From NCBI GenBank assembly GCA_017622845.1, contig JAGAQJ010000009.1:1-32324 (forward strand): a stretch of DNA of 32,324 nt, read 5' to 3'. The notes below the pieces were generated by a model. The model was not told the DNA's origin and ran no database searches. It saw nothing but the letters and a program-made list of their open reading frames with translations. A program made the translations under genes and the position numbers. Positions 16,174 through 24,379 of the stretch are shown here, piece by piece. The DNA is from Lachnospiraceae bacterium (GTDB taxonomy: Bacteria > Bacillota > Clostridia > Lachnospirales > Lachnospiraceae). Numbering within the stretch: the first letter of the stretch is position 1; each line of letters begins with the position of its first letter.

Positions 16174-16617
16174 TTATCTATTTCCTGTGCCATCTATGTA
16201 CACACCGGCATTTCTGCTTCTTTCTTCCTTTTCCTTTCTTTCGGTATTCTGATCCCGAATGCGGTTATGACGCAGCATACCATCATTTTTATGCTGATAA
16301 TTCTGACGCAGCCTTTCTTTCTGATAAGGGTTCTTATTGTCCTCTAAGAAAAACGCTTCGGAAGGCGTTCTGGGTCTTGCAGCGCAATAAGGGCATTTGG
16401 GGTCGCCGCACGCTTCATCCAGCCACATATCACACGACAGACAGCATTTTGCATCATACCTGTCATAATGAAACAAACTTGCTTCACCGCACCATGGGCA
16501 CTCACCGGATAATTCCATTCCGTATTTTAGTTTTTTTCTTACATTTGCCTGATAACGTAAAAATCTTTTTCTATTTTTCATATTTTTGCTGCCGCACTTA
16601 AATACGGACTTATCCAT
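16174..16617 (-). CDS. Zinc-ribbon protein of unknown function
   Basis: A 147-residue basic protein. The central part holds two CxxC pairs, CPWCGE and CLSC, and then a further CPYC after a WLDEACGD stretch, consistent with one or two zinc ribbons (about 40-85). Flanks are rich in Lys, Arg, Asn and Gln and look disordered, as in nucleic-acid-associated proteins. No catalytic domain is visible. The ATG at 16617 lacks a clear ribosome site; an internal ATG at residue 13 is an alternative. A small gene with a good promoter lies directly upstream and may lead its transcript. Confidence 0.65.
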   Translation of the reverse strand: MDKSVFKCGSKNMKNRKRFLRYQANVRKKLKYGMELSGECPWCGEASLFHYDRYDAKCCLSCDMWLDEACGDPKCPYCAARPRTPSEAFFLEDNKNPYQKERLRQNYQHKNDGMLRHNRIRDQNTERKEKEERSRNAGVYIDGTGNR

Positions 16618-16663
16618 TTAGATTATTAGCTCAAAATTTACTATCTGTCTTGCCGGATGAAAC

Positions 16664-16828
16664 TTAATAAGACCAATTCTCTCTAGTGTACTGACCATCT
16701 GGTAATCTGTTTTCACGTAAACAATCTACCGCTTTGGTTAACTTGTCGCCCTCAATTTCCCTTGTCAACTGGCAATCCGGTTTCCGTATTCCTTTGTCAA
16801 AAAAGTCTATCGGAAATAACTTTGCCAT
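16664..16828 (-). CDS. Possible 54-residue small protein with its own promoter
   Basis: The frame begins MAKLFPIDFFDKGIRKPDCQ and ends LPDGQYTRENWSY, a balanced, protein-like composition. A TTTACA-17-TATAAT promoter lies just upstream, giving a leader of about 14 nt and no clear Shine-Dalgarno before the ATG. The zinc-ribbon gene follows 46 bp downstream on the same strand. I recognise no family; it may be a small protein or a remnant. It lies in the otherwise empty 16.6-17.1 kb stretch. Confidence 0.42.
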   Translation of the reverse strand: MAKLFPIDFFDKGIRKPDCQLTREIEGDKLTKAVDCLRENRLPDGQYTRENWSY

Positions 16829-16848
16829 ATAAAATACATTGCATCTCT

Positions 16849-16877
16849 ATTATACATTTTATAAAAACAGATGTAAA
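16849..16877 (-). promoter_or_regulatory. Sigma-A promoter upstream of the 54-codon frame
   Basis: On the minus strand TTTACA (16877-16872) and perfect TATAAT (16854-16849) are 17 bp apart. It is the only good promoter in the gap and would drive the small frame and the zinc-ribbon gene. I see nothing else in 16878-17100. Confidence 0.7.
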
Positions 16878-17100
16878 TCTTCTTATTTTCCAGGACTTTT
16901 AAAATCGGAAATATAAAGTTCATTCAACATTCAGACGAATGATTATGTCAAACAGCAATCCGTGCAACAGGCGTCAGCAGCAGAAGACTTATGTACCTTA
17001 TTTCACATAAATAGAACGCTTTTATATGTTGTCTCCTCCCTGAACACTGCTCATGTTACAAGCATACAATATAACAAATCAAATGAAAAGGAACCTGCTT

Positions 17101-17991
17101 ATGTATCTCTTTTTTGGTATCTTTTTTGTAGTTCTTCTTCTGTTTTTTTGCTTAAACCACTGGCGCAGGAAAAAGATCATGAAAAAAGTCTGTTCACTTT
17201 GTATGAATGAGAAATGTGAAATACTGAATACCCTGATTGAGCCTTTTGGATATTGCTATATGCCCTCTCAGGACGTTTTCAGCACCCGTATCAACGCATG
17301 GCAAAGAGAATTTGGGTACTGTGCTTTTTACGACAAAGCCGCCTCCCATTTCAATATGATTTTTGACTGCCTCCCCGTCTATTTCAATTACCATGGAAGG
17401 ACATGGCTGATTGAATTCTGGAAAGGACAGTACGGGATTAATACGGGCTGTGAAATCGGCGTATACTATGCAGACCGCATCATATCCAAAGAAGAACGCG
17501 CCACTACATTGTTCCACTGTGTAGATGACGAAGATATGCTGACTCTTTCTTTACAGCTATTTAAAGACAATCATTCCCTGACACATCTTTGTGCAAGACA
17601 CTGGTGGCTTACCTCTTTTACAATGGGCTGCTTCTCACCGCCTTCCAGCCTGTCCCTGCGTGCCTGCGTTACCCTAAGCTCTGCTGAGATGGCATCTGCT
17701 TTCGTACAGGGACTTCAAGAGTCCGGATATACTCCTGAAAAAATCTGTGTCTGCTGCAACACAGTTTGCTTTACCTTCACCAATGCAGCTCCCGTCTTCT
17801 GCATTTTCCGCAGGATAAGAATCCGCATCTGCCAGTGGTTCAATCATTTCTGGTGCCGGATTTATCTGTGGGTTACCAGACCCTTCTGCCTGTCTATTGA
17901 CAAAATATTATATCTTTATTATTACCTGCCATTTGCTTTCCGCAAAATGGTTAAAATCCGCAGGTACAAAAAATATAAATCCAGAAGGTAA
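17101..17991 (+). CDS. DUF4474 domain protein with N-terminal membrane anchor
   Basis: About 296 residues. A single hydrophobic helix (residues 2-20, MYLFFGIFFVVLLLFFCLNH) is followed by positive residues, giving a cytosolic-side domain. The DUF4474 core is recognisable as KAASHFNMIFDCLPVYF and then WLIEFWKGQYGINTGCEIG. The C-terminal third is basic and aromatic, ending in Lys/Arg runs. The function of this family is unknown. I start at the ATG at 17101, which has AAAGGA at 8-9 nt; ATGs at 17053 and 17083 have no ribosome site and would bury the helix. The phosphoesterase gene follows after 2 bp, so the two form an operon. Confidence 0.82.
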   Translation: MYLFFGIFFVVLLLFFCLNHWRRKKIMKKVCSLCMNEKCEILNTLIEPFGYCYMPSQDVFSTRINAWQREFGYCAFYDKAASHFNMIFDCLPVYFNYHGRTWLIEFWKGQYGINTGCEIGVYYADRIISKEERATTLFHCVDDEDMLTLSLQLFKDNHSLTHLCARHWWLTSFTMGCFSPPSSLSLRACVTLSSAEMASAFVQGLQESGYTPEKICVCCNTVCFTFTNAAPVFCIFRRIRIRICQWFNHFWCRIYLWVTRPFCLSIDKILYLYYYLPFAFRKMVKIRRYKKYKSRR

Positions 17992-17993
17992 TT

Positions 17994-18902
17994 ATGAGTT
18001 ATTATTCCCGACTTAAAAAATCCTTTGAGGGAGCCTTAAGGCTCCCTCTGAATAACCGTACAAAATATGTACTCTTTAGCGACTGTCACCGGGGCTGCGG
18101 AACCTCGAATGACAATTTCCTAAAAAACCAAAATCTTTATTATGCAGCCCTTTCCTATTATTACAGGGCAGGGTATACCTATATTGAATTAGGGGACGGC
18201 GATGAGCTGTGGGAGAACCGCAGCATGGAACAGATTATTGAAATTCACAGCGATGTCTTCTCCCTTCTGTCGTGCTTTCACAGCAGAAACCGCTTATACA
18301 TGATTTATGGCAATCATGACATGGTAAAAAAGTACCGCAATACCGCTGTCAAAAGCTGTTCCGCCTATCCCTGCTGCTGCGGAAACAACCCGCACCTGGA
18401 GAATCAGCCTCTATTTCCTGATATCCGATTCCACTCGGGCATCATACTGGAACCAAATCCTCAATCTGACCAGGCATCCGTATATTTAACCCACGGGCAT
18501 CAGGCGGATTTGCTAAATTCTACCTTTTGGCGTGTGTCCCGTTTTCTTGTCCGATATCTATGGAAACCTTTAGAATACTACGGTGTACTTGATCCCACCA
18601 GCGCTGCCAAAAACTATACCCACAAGGAAAAAACAGAACAGCGCCTCCAGCATTTTGCCAAACAGGAAAATCTTATCCTGATTGCAGGACACACCCACCG
18701 CCCTGTCCTGTCAGAAAGCGACCCTTATTATTATAACTGCGGAAGCTGTGTCCACCCCTATGGCATTACCTGCCTCGAAATTGACCGCATGCATATCAGC
18801 CTGATAAAATGGGTACTCGCTGCAAGACCCGACAGAAGTCTTTATGTGACACGGCAAGTGCTTGCCGGACCAGTGACACTTACACTTCCGCCGCATATTT
18901 AA
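17994..18902 (+). CDS. Calcineurin-like metallophosphoesterase
   Basis: A 302-residue protein with the full dimetal phosphoesterase signature: SDCHRG (D30, H32), GDGDE (67-71), GNHD (106-109), THGHQ (166-170) and GHTH near residue 230. The presence of all five blocks indicates an active hydrolase with two metal ions. The substrate is not evident; UDP-diacylglucosamine hydrolase-like and nucleic-acid phosphatases share this plan. AAGG precedes the ATG. It is transcribed with the DUF4474 gene and ends at a terminator shared with pgi. Confidence 0.9.
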   Translation: MSYYSRLKKSFEGALRLPLNNRTKYVLFSDCHRGCGTSNDNFLKNQNLYYAALSYYYRAGYTYIELGDGDELWENRSMEQIIEIHSDVFSLLSCFHSRNRLYMIYGNHDMVKKYRNTAVKSCSAYPCCCGNNPHLENQPLFPDIRFHSGIILEPNPQSDQASVYLTHGHQADLLNSTFWRVSRFLVRYLWKPLEYYGVLDPTSAAKNYTHKEKTEQRLQHFAKQENLILIAGHTHRPVLSESDPYYYNCGSCVHPYGITCLEIDRMHISLIKWVLAARPDRSLYVTRQVLAGPVTLTLPPHI

Positions 18903-18943
18903 AAGATACGCGGCATGTGTTCCTCTGCACGTGTCTGCGCATA

Positions 18944-18975
18944 AAAGGGTGTCCCAAACAATTGAGACACCCTTT
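18944..18975. terminator. Bidirectional intrinsic terminator
   Basis: AAAGGGTGTC (18944-18953) and GACACCCTTT (18966-18975) are perfect complements around a 12-nt loop. It lies between convergent genes (metallophosphoesterase on plus, pgi on minus) and can stop both. Confidence 0.85.
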
Positions 18976-19005
18976 ACCATCAGAATCTTTTATTATCTTT
19001 ATTCT

Positions 19006-20352
19006 TTACAGCCTCTTGAGCAATTCTTCTCTCTGTGCCTCATAACCGGGCTTACCAAGAAGTGCAAACATGTTCTTCTTGTAGCTCTCTACACCAGGCT
19101 GGTTAAACGGATTTACACCAAGTAAATATCCGCTCAGACCGCATGCAAACTCAAAGAAATAGAACAGCTCGCCTAAGTAGAACTCATTGACCTCAGGCAT
19201 CGTTACCATGAGATTCGGAACCTGTCCATCTGTATGTGCAAGTATCGTACCGTTCATAGCGCTCTTATTTACAAAATCAACAGACTTGCCTGCAAGATAG
19301 TTGAGTCCGTCAAGGTCAACCGTCTCTGTGCCAATCGTAATCTCCTCTCTCGCTGTCTCAATGTTGAGAACCGTCTCAAACATGATTCTGGCACCATCCT
19401 GAATAAACTGACCCATAGAATGAAGGTCTGTTGTAAGGTCAACGCTTGCAGGGAATAATCCTTTCTGATCCTTACCCTCTGACTCGCCAAAAAGCTGTTT
19501 CCACCACTCTGATACATAATGTGCGCTTGGCTCATAATTGCAGAGAATCTCAACCGCTTTGCCCTTTCTTAACAAAATATTTCTGACTGCTGCATACTTC
19601 ATGGCATCATTTTCTTCAAATGGAAGCTCTAATGCACGCTTTCTTCCGCTTGCTGCGCCTTCCATAAGCTTATCAATATCCGCACCGCTTACTGCGATAG
19701 GAAGCAGGCCCACTGCTGTGAGAACAGAGAAACGTCCTCCTACATCATCCGGAACAACAAATGTCTCATAGCCTTCCTCTGTAGCGAGATTCTTTAAAGA
19801 ACCCTTTGCCTTGTCTGTTGTCGCATAGATTCTCTTTGCGGCAGCCTCTTTGCCGTATTTTTTCTCCATGATTTCCTTAAATACACGGAATGCGATAGCC
19901 GGCTCTGTCGTTGTGCCGGATTTACTAATCATATTAATCGAGAAGTCTCTGTCTCCGATAACGTCAATTAAATGCTTAATATAAGTAGAACTGATGGAAT
20001 TTCCGACAAAGTAAATCTCAGGAGTCTTCCGGATACTCTTGTCCACCATATTGTAGAAGCTGTGGCGTAAGAATTCGATTGCTGCTCTGGCTCCCAGATA
20101 CGAACCGCCGATACCGATAACCAGCAATACTTCACTGTCGTTCTGAATCTTCTTAGCTGCTTCCTTGATTCTTGCAAACTCTTCCTTATCATAATCTACC
20201 GGTAAATCAATCCATCCTAAGAAGTCATTGCCTGCGCCGGTCTTATTTACAAGCATTTCCTTCGCATCAAGTGTCAGCTTTTTCATGTACTCAACTTCAT
20301 GCTCGCTGATAAACTGTGCTGCCTTTGAATAATCAAACGTTACCTTGCTCAT
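19006..20352 (-). CDS. pgi: Glucose-6-phosphate isomerase
   Basis: A 448-residue enzyme of the short Firmicutes type that interconverts glucose 6-phosphate and fructose 6-phosphate. Clear blocks are [29 protein letters not shown] (sugar-phosphate binding) and [27 protein letters not shown] precedes the ATG at 20352; the upstream ATG at 20391 would add 13 residues with no family match. It is a single-gene unit, ending at the bidirectional terminator near 18.96 kb. Confidence 0.97.
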   Translation of the reverse strand: MSKVTFDYSKAAQFISEHEVEYMKKLTLDAKEMLVNKTGAGNDFLGWIDLPVDYDKEEFARIKEAAKKIQNDSEVLLVIGIGGSYLGARAAIEFLRHSFYNMVDKSIRKTPEIYFVGNSISSTYIKHLIDVIGDRDFSINMISKSGTTTEPAIAFRVFKEIMEKKYGKEAAAKRIYATTDKAKGSLKNLATEEGYETFVVPDDVGGRFSVLTAVGLLPIAVSGADIDKLMEGAASGRKRALELPFEENDAMKYAAVRNILLRKGKAVEILCNYEPSAHYVSEWWKQLFGESEGKDQKGLFPASVDLTTDLHSMGQFIQDGARIMFETVLNIETAREEITIGTETVDLDGLNYLAGKSVDFVNKSAMNGTILAHTDGQVPNLMVTMPEVNEFYLGELFYFFEFACGLSGYLLGVNPFNQPGVESYKKNMFALLGKPGYEAQREELLKRL

Positions 20353-20487
20353 TTGTCTTCTCCTTTTCAGTTGCATATTTTTAATAACCACCGACAGCCG
20401 ACTCTAACGGCTGTTAACATATCGCTTTTATTTTATCAGACATTTTCAAATAAATCAATGAAATGTACATATTTTTAAACACTATTA

Positions 20488-20678
20488 GTAACAGTTCAGC
20501 CTTTTTTGCATTTCTATCCGGACGAAAACGGCAGATAATATCCCTCCGGCTGCTATTGGTTTCGAATGGGAATTTCCTAATACAATGAATCAAGGCTTTC
20601 AAATGAGGACGGAGCTGGCTCGAGTCGGTATCCATGCCTCCGTCTCGCTTAAAATAATCCATAAGGCTGAACTGTTAC
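20488..20678. mobile_element. Non-autonomous element (MITE-like), 191 bp, GTAACAGTTCAGCC ends
   Basis: The left end GTAACAGTTCAGCCTT and the right end AAGGCTGAACTGTTAC are perfect 16-bp terminal inverted repeats. Internally it shares both sub-terminal regions with the copy at 31974-32106, in opposite orientation. No frame inside could encode a transposase. Ends starting GTAA recall the IS66 family, which is inference. Flanking bases give no clear target duplication. It occupies most of the 337-bp gap between pgi and the next gene and ends 11 bp before that gene's stop codon. Confidence 0.8.
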
Positions 20679-20689
20679 TTTTGAATATG

Positions 20690-21430
20690 CTATATCTTAT
20701 TCGCAATAATTCCCCTGAGCAGCTCCTCAAGCTCATGTGCCTCCTCCGGAGAAAAGATTGGAGTCTTCTTCTCTGATTCGTCATTCTCTCCAGCCTCTTC
20801 GTCCTCCGGCGCAAGCTCTGCTGCCTTAATCTCTGCCGCCTTAATCTCCGCCTTATTTCTCTTTTCCGTCTTCGTGCTCTTCTCCTGAGCAAGCTCCCAC
20901 AACAGCTTTTCCTTTTCCAGAATGCCATGTTCAAGCCTCTGCGCAACTGTATTTTCCAGATAATCCGTCAGATTTGTCTTTAACATTTTTCTGCGCCCCG
21001 GCATGTCCACAATCGACATCACACTCAGGTACAGATAAATTCCAAAAAGGCTTATGATATAAAACGGCAGCAAATCCACAAACTTACTTCCCTCAACAAT
21101 ACCGCTGCACACGCCAAAGCCTGCCACAAAAACGCCAGCCAGCATTAACTGCCCGGACAAATGCTTCATAAAGGTGATACTCATCCCCATCACACGGATG
21201 CGGTTGATGTACTTATCCACAAATACAGGAATATTTGCCACACCGCCATTGAGCTTGTAGCAGTTTATAAAACGCTCTTTACATTGATTCAGCAGCTTAT
21301 TATCCGTACCGGAAAGCGTGTCCGCCTGCTGTATCATTCTTTGGTATATTACTCCTATCGCCGCCTGATATAAGATGCCGATAGCCATAAAGACAATTGT
21401 CAGAATCATTATTGTTGTTTCCTTTGTCAT
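20690..21430 (-). CDS. Membrane protein of unknown function
   Basis: A 246-residue protein with about three membrane helices (roughly 5-27, 92-112, 119-140) and a long acidic, Lys/Glu-rich cytosolic tail (about 175-235) that repeats the motif KAAEIKAAE and ends with an amphipathic helix (SPEEAHELEELLRGIIANKI). I recognise no named domain. The tail could serve as a flexible protein-interaction segment. It is transcribed alone: a terminator-like hairpin lies between it and acpP. Confidence 0.7.
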   Translation of the reverse strand: MTKETTIMILTIVFMAIGILYQAAIGVIYQRMIQQADTLSGTDNKLLNQCKERFINCYKLNGGVANIPVFVDKYINRIRVMGMSITFMKHLSGQLMLAGVFVAGFGVCSGIVEGSKFVDLLPFYIISLFGIYLYLSVMSIVDMPGRRKMLKTNLTDYLENTVAQRLEHGILEKEKLLWELAQEKSTKTEKRNKAEIKAAEIKAAELAPEDEEAGENDESEKKTPIFSPEEAHELEELLRGIIANKI

Positions 21431-21705
21431 GATGATATCTCCCTCCGATTGACTCTCCTCGTAACTATGGAGGCACTGAGTCGTGATGATATAAGTATAA
21501 TCATTTGCAACTTACACCACAAGACGTTTCAAGGCAGAATCGTTCGACAAATTCGTGCAGGATTTATCCTTTACTTTATTTATTCTATCTATTCCTATGA
21601 AATCTGACTTTTCATTACATATTCAAAATGATTTCCACTCACAAATCTACCTTCTGCATCCCTGAGTTTAAAGCGCGCCTTTCTCTATAAATAAGCTGCA
21701 ATAAA

Positions 21706-21731
21706 CGCCCATGCAATAAATCGCATGGGCG
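21706..21731. terminator. Intrinsic terminator between acpP and the membrane protein gene
   Basis: CGCCCATGC (21706-21714) and GCATGGGCG (21723-21731) pair perfectly over an 8-nt loop. The minus strand continues TTTATTG and the plus strand TCCGTTTTT. It lies downstream of acpP. The rest of the 378-bp gap 21431-21808 shows no gene or repeat that I can support. Confidence 0.72.
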
Positions 21732-21808
21732 TCCGTTTTTCTAATTATGCCTTTATTATCATATACTCATATGAAGCAAAAATGAAGATGCATTACCGCA
21801 GCGGCTCC

Positions 21809-22042
21809 CTATACATCCGCACCCTGCTCCTTTAAGAACTCAACAATATCTCCAACTGTCTTGACCTTCTTCTCAAGCTCCTCGTACTGAACCTCGACAC
21901 CATACTCATCTTCCAATGCCATAACAAGCTCTACCAAATCAATAGAATCCGCACCAAGGTCATCCTTCAAGGATAAATCCTCTGTAAGCTCCACACCTGT
22001 CAAATGTAACTGTTCCTCGATGATTTCAAATACTCTTTCCAT
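21809..22042 (-). CDS. acpP: Acyl carrier protein
   Basis: A 77-residue acidic protein with DSIDLVELVMALEDEYG: S33 is the site for the 4'-phosphopantetheine arm that carries acyl chains. Length and charge are typical of the ACP of type II fatty acid synthesis. It is alone here rather than beside fab genes, so it could serve another acyl pathway, but its sequence is ACP-like throughout. AAAGGAG precedes the ATG. A mobile repeat lies about 90 bp upstream. Confidence 0.93.
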   Translation of the reverse strand: MERVFEIIEEQLHLTGVELTEDLSLKDDLGADSIDLVELVMALEDEYGVEVQYEELEKKVKTVGDIVEFLKEQGADV

Positions 22043-22095
22043 TTAAAATTCTCCTTTATATTACACAATCTTTCTATATCATGAAGCTTATTCAT
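22000..22095 (-). CDS. Possible 31-residue frame overlapping the acpP start
   Basis: An ATG at 22095 is preceded by GGAGGA at ideal spacing and opens a frame (MNKLHDIERLCNIKENFKWK and 11 more) that runs 43 bp into acpP in another frame before stopping. It could be a translated leader coupled to acpP or a chance frame. Nothing in the peptide is recognisable. Confidence 0.2.
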   Translation of the reverse strand: MNKLHDIERLCNIKENFKWKEYLKSSRNSYI

Positions 22096-22124
22096 GATTA
22101 TCCTCCACCGCTCATGGTGAATTG

Positions 22125-22281
22125 ATTTTGTCGTTACTGTTTACACCCCTATTGTATTTCGTGTATCTATACATGTTTTTTGTGTGAACATCAACATTTA
22201 TTCACACAAAATGCAAAAAGGCAGACATTTCGGCACACGATTCCCTCTGCTCTGATGGAAAGTGAACAGTAACATTTTGTC
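22125..22281. mobile_element. MITE-like element with 8-bp target site duplication
   Basis: The element (22133-22273, 141 bp) starts GTTACTGTTTAC and ends GTGAACAGTAAC, nearly perfect terminal inverted repeats. It is bracketed by identical octamers, ATTTTGTC at 22125-22132 and at 22274-22281. That is direct evidence of transposition, with an 8-bp staggered cut. The interior is too short for a transposase and has TTGTATTTCG and TTATTCACACAAAATG blocks shared with copies near 7.2 and 30.9 kb. It fills the 331-bp gap between acpP and rsmI. Confidence 0.88.
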
Positions 22282-22373
22282 TGCATAACAATTCCGCCTT
22301 ACGGCTTCCTGTCACAGTTGCTGTATTGTCAATCAGAAGTATATTATTACACAATATATTTGTCAACTTATTT

Positions 22374-23234
22374 TTATGATTTTATACTGTTTTCTAATGC
22401 AATCAAATACTGATATACATCGCGCTTAGATATTCCCCTATCCTTAGCCACTCTTTTCATGGCCTCCTTGCGGTCAATTCCCTGTGCCTCATACATCTGC
22501 ATATGTTCCTCTATGGGTGTATTCTGCCAGTCCTGCTCCTGCTCCTTTTTAAATTCCGCAAGACTCTTTCCCTCTATTACAAGCACATACTCGCCTCTTG
22601 GTTCCTCGCTGCCAAACCTTTCCCGCGCATCATTGATACTCGTCGGCGTTATCTCCTCAAACTTCTTCGTTAACTCCCTGCATAGTGTCAGTCTCCTATC
22701 GCCAAGCGTCTCATACAGCTCCTCTAACGTTCTAATCAAATGATGCGGCGCTTCATACAAAATAATCGTCCGGGATTCCTTTTTTAAGTCCTCAAGAATT
22801 GCCTTTTTTTCCTTCTTATCAGCGGGTAAAAAGCCCTCAAAGCAAAAACGTCTGGTACTAAGCCCCGAAAGTGTCAATGCTGTGATGCATGCTGCTGCTC
22901 CCGGAAGTGATGTTACCACAATGCCTGCCTCATAGCACATTTTTACGAGAACCTCACCCGGATCAGATATCGCAGGTGTTCCAGCATCTGTTATCAGTGC
23001 TATATTTTTTCCAGCATTCATCTGCTCGATTAAAGCAGCCGCCTTCTCAACCTTATTATATTCATGATAGCTTGTCATAGGTGTATGAATATCAAAATGA
23101 TTTAACAATTTGATACTGTTTCTGGTATCCTCAGCCGCTATCAAATCAACCATCTGCAGCGTCTCCACCACTCTCGGCGTCATATCACCTAAATTCCCTA
23201 TCGGAGTCGCACACAAATACAATTTACCCGTCAT
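22374..23234 (-). CDS. rsmI: 16S rRNA (cytidine-1402-2'-O)-methyltransferase
   Basis: A 286-residue tetrapyrrole-methylase-fold enzyme. LYLCATPIGNLGDMTPR at the N-terminus, AAEDTRNSIKLL, ITDAGTPAISDPGE and SLPGAAACITALTLSGL are the conserved RsmI segments that bind SAM and rRNA. It adds the 2'-O-methyl of the m4Cm1402 residue in the ribosomal P site. It comes last in the yaaR-holB-ricT-trmN6-rsmI order known from Bacillus, but a 407-bp repeat-filled gap now separates it from trmN6. Confidence 0.96.
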   Translation of the reverse strand: MTGKLYLCATPIGNLGDMTPRVVETLQMVDLIAAEDTRNSIKLLNHFDIHTPMTSYHEYNKVEKAAALIEQMNAGKNIALITDAGTPAISDPGEVLVKMCYEAGIVVTSLPGAAACITALTLSGLSTRRFCFEGFLPADKKEKKAILEDLKKESRTIILYEAPHHLIRTLEELYETLGDRRLTLCRELTKKFEEITPTSINDARERFGSEEPRGEYVLVIEGKSLAEFKKEQEQDWQNTPIEEHMQMYEAQGIDRKEAMKRVAKDRGISKRDVYQYLIALENSIKS

Positions 23235-23284
23235 CTGTAAACCTCCAAATATAAATGCTTCATCCTATCCTGCCCTCCGTTTAC

Positions 23285-23335
23285 AAGAACGCACACGCCT
23301 TAAAGCGGCATCATTCCGCTATTTTCTGCGTTATC
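23285..23335. repeat. Interspersed repeat related to 32131-32182
   Basis: CACACGCCT ... ATTTTCTGCGTTATC is matched by AACACGCCT ... ATTTTCTGCGTTATC at 32139-32182, with the last 15 bases identical and partial identity between. At 23380-23392 GGCTGAACTGTTA is a lone copy of the GTAACAGTTCAGCC-type end. Together they suggest a worn element at the left of the rsmI-trmN6 gap. Confidence 0.45.
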
Positions 23336-23452
23336 CTCAATCGGTTTTCTTACGAGATTTGCAACAAGTGCAAACCTACGGCTGAACTGTTATGTACGTC
23401 CGGTACGCTTTAAACTGTACCAGACTGCAAAATAGTTCATATCTCAAAATTT

Positions 23453-23481
23453 CGTAACGATTCAGTACCCTCATAGTTACG
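23453..23481. repeat. 29-bp repeat identical to the left end of 30558-30691
   Basis: CGTAACGATTCAGTACCC followed by TCATAGTTACG occurs exactly here and at 30558-30586. It carries its own inverted ends (CGTAAC/GTTACG). Here the rest of the larger element is missing. Confidence 0.7.
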
Positions 23482-23513
23482 AGTACAACGAATAATAAGT
23501 TTCTGATACATTG

Positions 23514-23611
23514 ACGCAGAATGATTGTTTCCTATGCAAGGCGGAGGAATGAGGCGCAGCGGTGGCTGCGTCGATTGACGACAACGCCGCAGATGAACAA
23601 ATATTCTGCGT
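23514..23611. repeat. Palindrome-ended repeat with a GC-rich core shared with 28.3 kb
   Basis: ACGCAGAAT (23514-23522) and ATTCTGCGT (23603-23611) are perfect inverted ends of a 98-bp unit. Its 60-bp core (23536-23595, starting GCAAGGCGGAGGAATGAGGC) is 58/60 identical to the reverse complement of 28293-28352. The core contains CTGCGT...ACGC(C/A)GC pairing and can fold into a hairpin. The unit lies inside the operon between rsmI and trmN6. Confidence 0.8.
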
Positions 23612-23641
23612 AGTTTTGCCAAATATCAACGAGACAAGACA

Positions 23642-24379
23642 CTAGTATCCGTATACATCATATATCTCATCCGTATAAACATTCGGTTCTTTGTATATAA
23701 TCAATGGCTTCTCTACTGTCATGCGCGGTCTGCCGCCCCTGCATCCTTCTATCAGCACCATGTTCGGCTCCTTATCCACAAAAGGATATACCAACTGCAT
23801 CCGTTTTGGCTCCAGCTTATACTTTGTCATTAATGTAATAATTTCTGCAAGCCGAAATGGTCTGTGCACCATGCAGAAGCTCCCGCCGGGCTTCAGCAGT
23901 TTTGCCGCATTTCTCACTACATCCTCCAGCGTACACAGAATCTCATGTCTGGCTATCGCCTTTGGCGTATCAGGATTGGTGATGCCATGCTGCCCAATCA
24001 TATATGGAGGATTGCAGGTTACTACATCAAAAGAAGCAGCCTTAAAAATCTGATCTGCTTCTTTAATATCTCCCGTCACAATATCAATCTTATTTTCCAA
24101 ATGATTCAGCAGTACACTCCGCCTTGCCATGTCAGCGCTCTCCTCCTGTATCTCAAGAGCGCTCAAATGTGCCGCCTCTGTCTTAGCCTCAAGCAATATC
24201 GGAATAATACCGGTTCCGGTACCCATATCCAGTACTGCTGCCCCGGGCTTTACTTTTGTAAATCCACTCAACAGCACTGCATCCATGCCAAAGCAGAACT
24301 TTTCCGGATTCTGAATAATCCGATATCCATTTCTCTGTAAATCATCAATACGTTCTTTTCCCTTTAACTCCACTTCCAT
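23642..24379 (-). CDS. trmN6: tRNA1(Val) adenine-37 N6-methyltransferase
   Basis: About 245 residues. The SAM-binding loop is VLDMGTGTGIIP and the catalytic N6-adenine motif is CNPPYM (about 122-127); FCFGMDAVLLSGF near the N-terminus is characteristic of the YfiC/TrmN6 group. It should methylate N6 of A37 in a valine tRNA, as inferred from family membership. GGAGACGG is correctly spaced for the ATG at 24379; the ATG at 24391 is part of that site. In Bacillus the equivalent is yabB, in the same gene order. Confidence 0.88.
   Translation of the reverse strand: MEVELKGKERIDDLQRNGYRIIQNPEKFCFGMDAVLLSGFTKVKPGAAVLDMGTGTGIIPILLEAKTEAAHLSALEIQEESADMARRSVLLNHLENKIDIVTGDIKEADQIFKAASFDVVTCNPPYMIGQHGITNPDTPKAIARHEILCTLEDVVRNAAKLLKPGGSFCMVHRPFRLAEIITLMTKYKLEPKRMQLVYPFVDKEPNMVLIEGCRGGRPRMTVEKPLIIYKEPNVYTDEIYDVYGY

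Noticed and set aside
23636-23660. ACTAGTATCC at the trmN6 end resembling the 167-bp element's terminal repeat
   Set aside because: Only about ten bases match, they encode the last codons and stop of trmN6, and no partner end could be paired with it.
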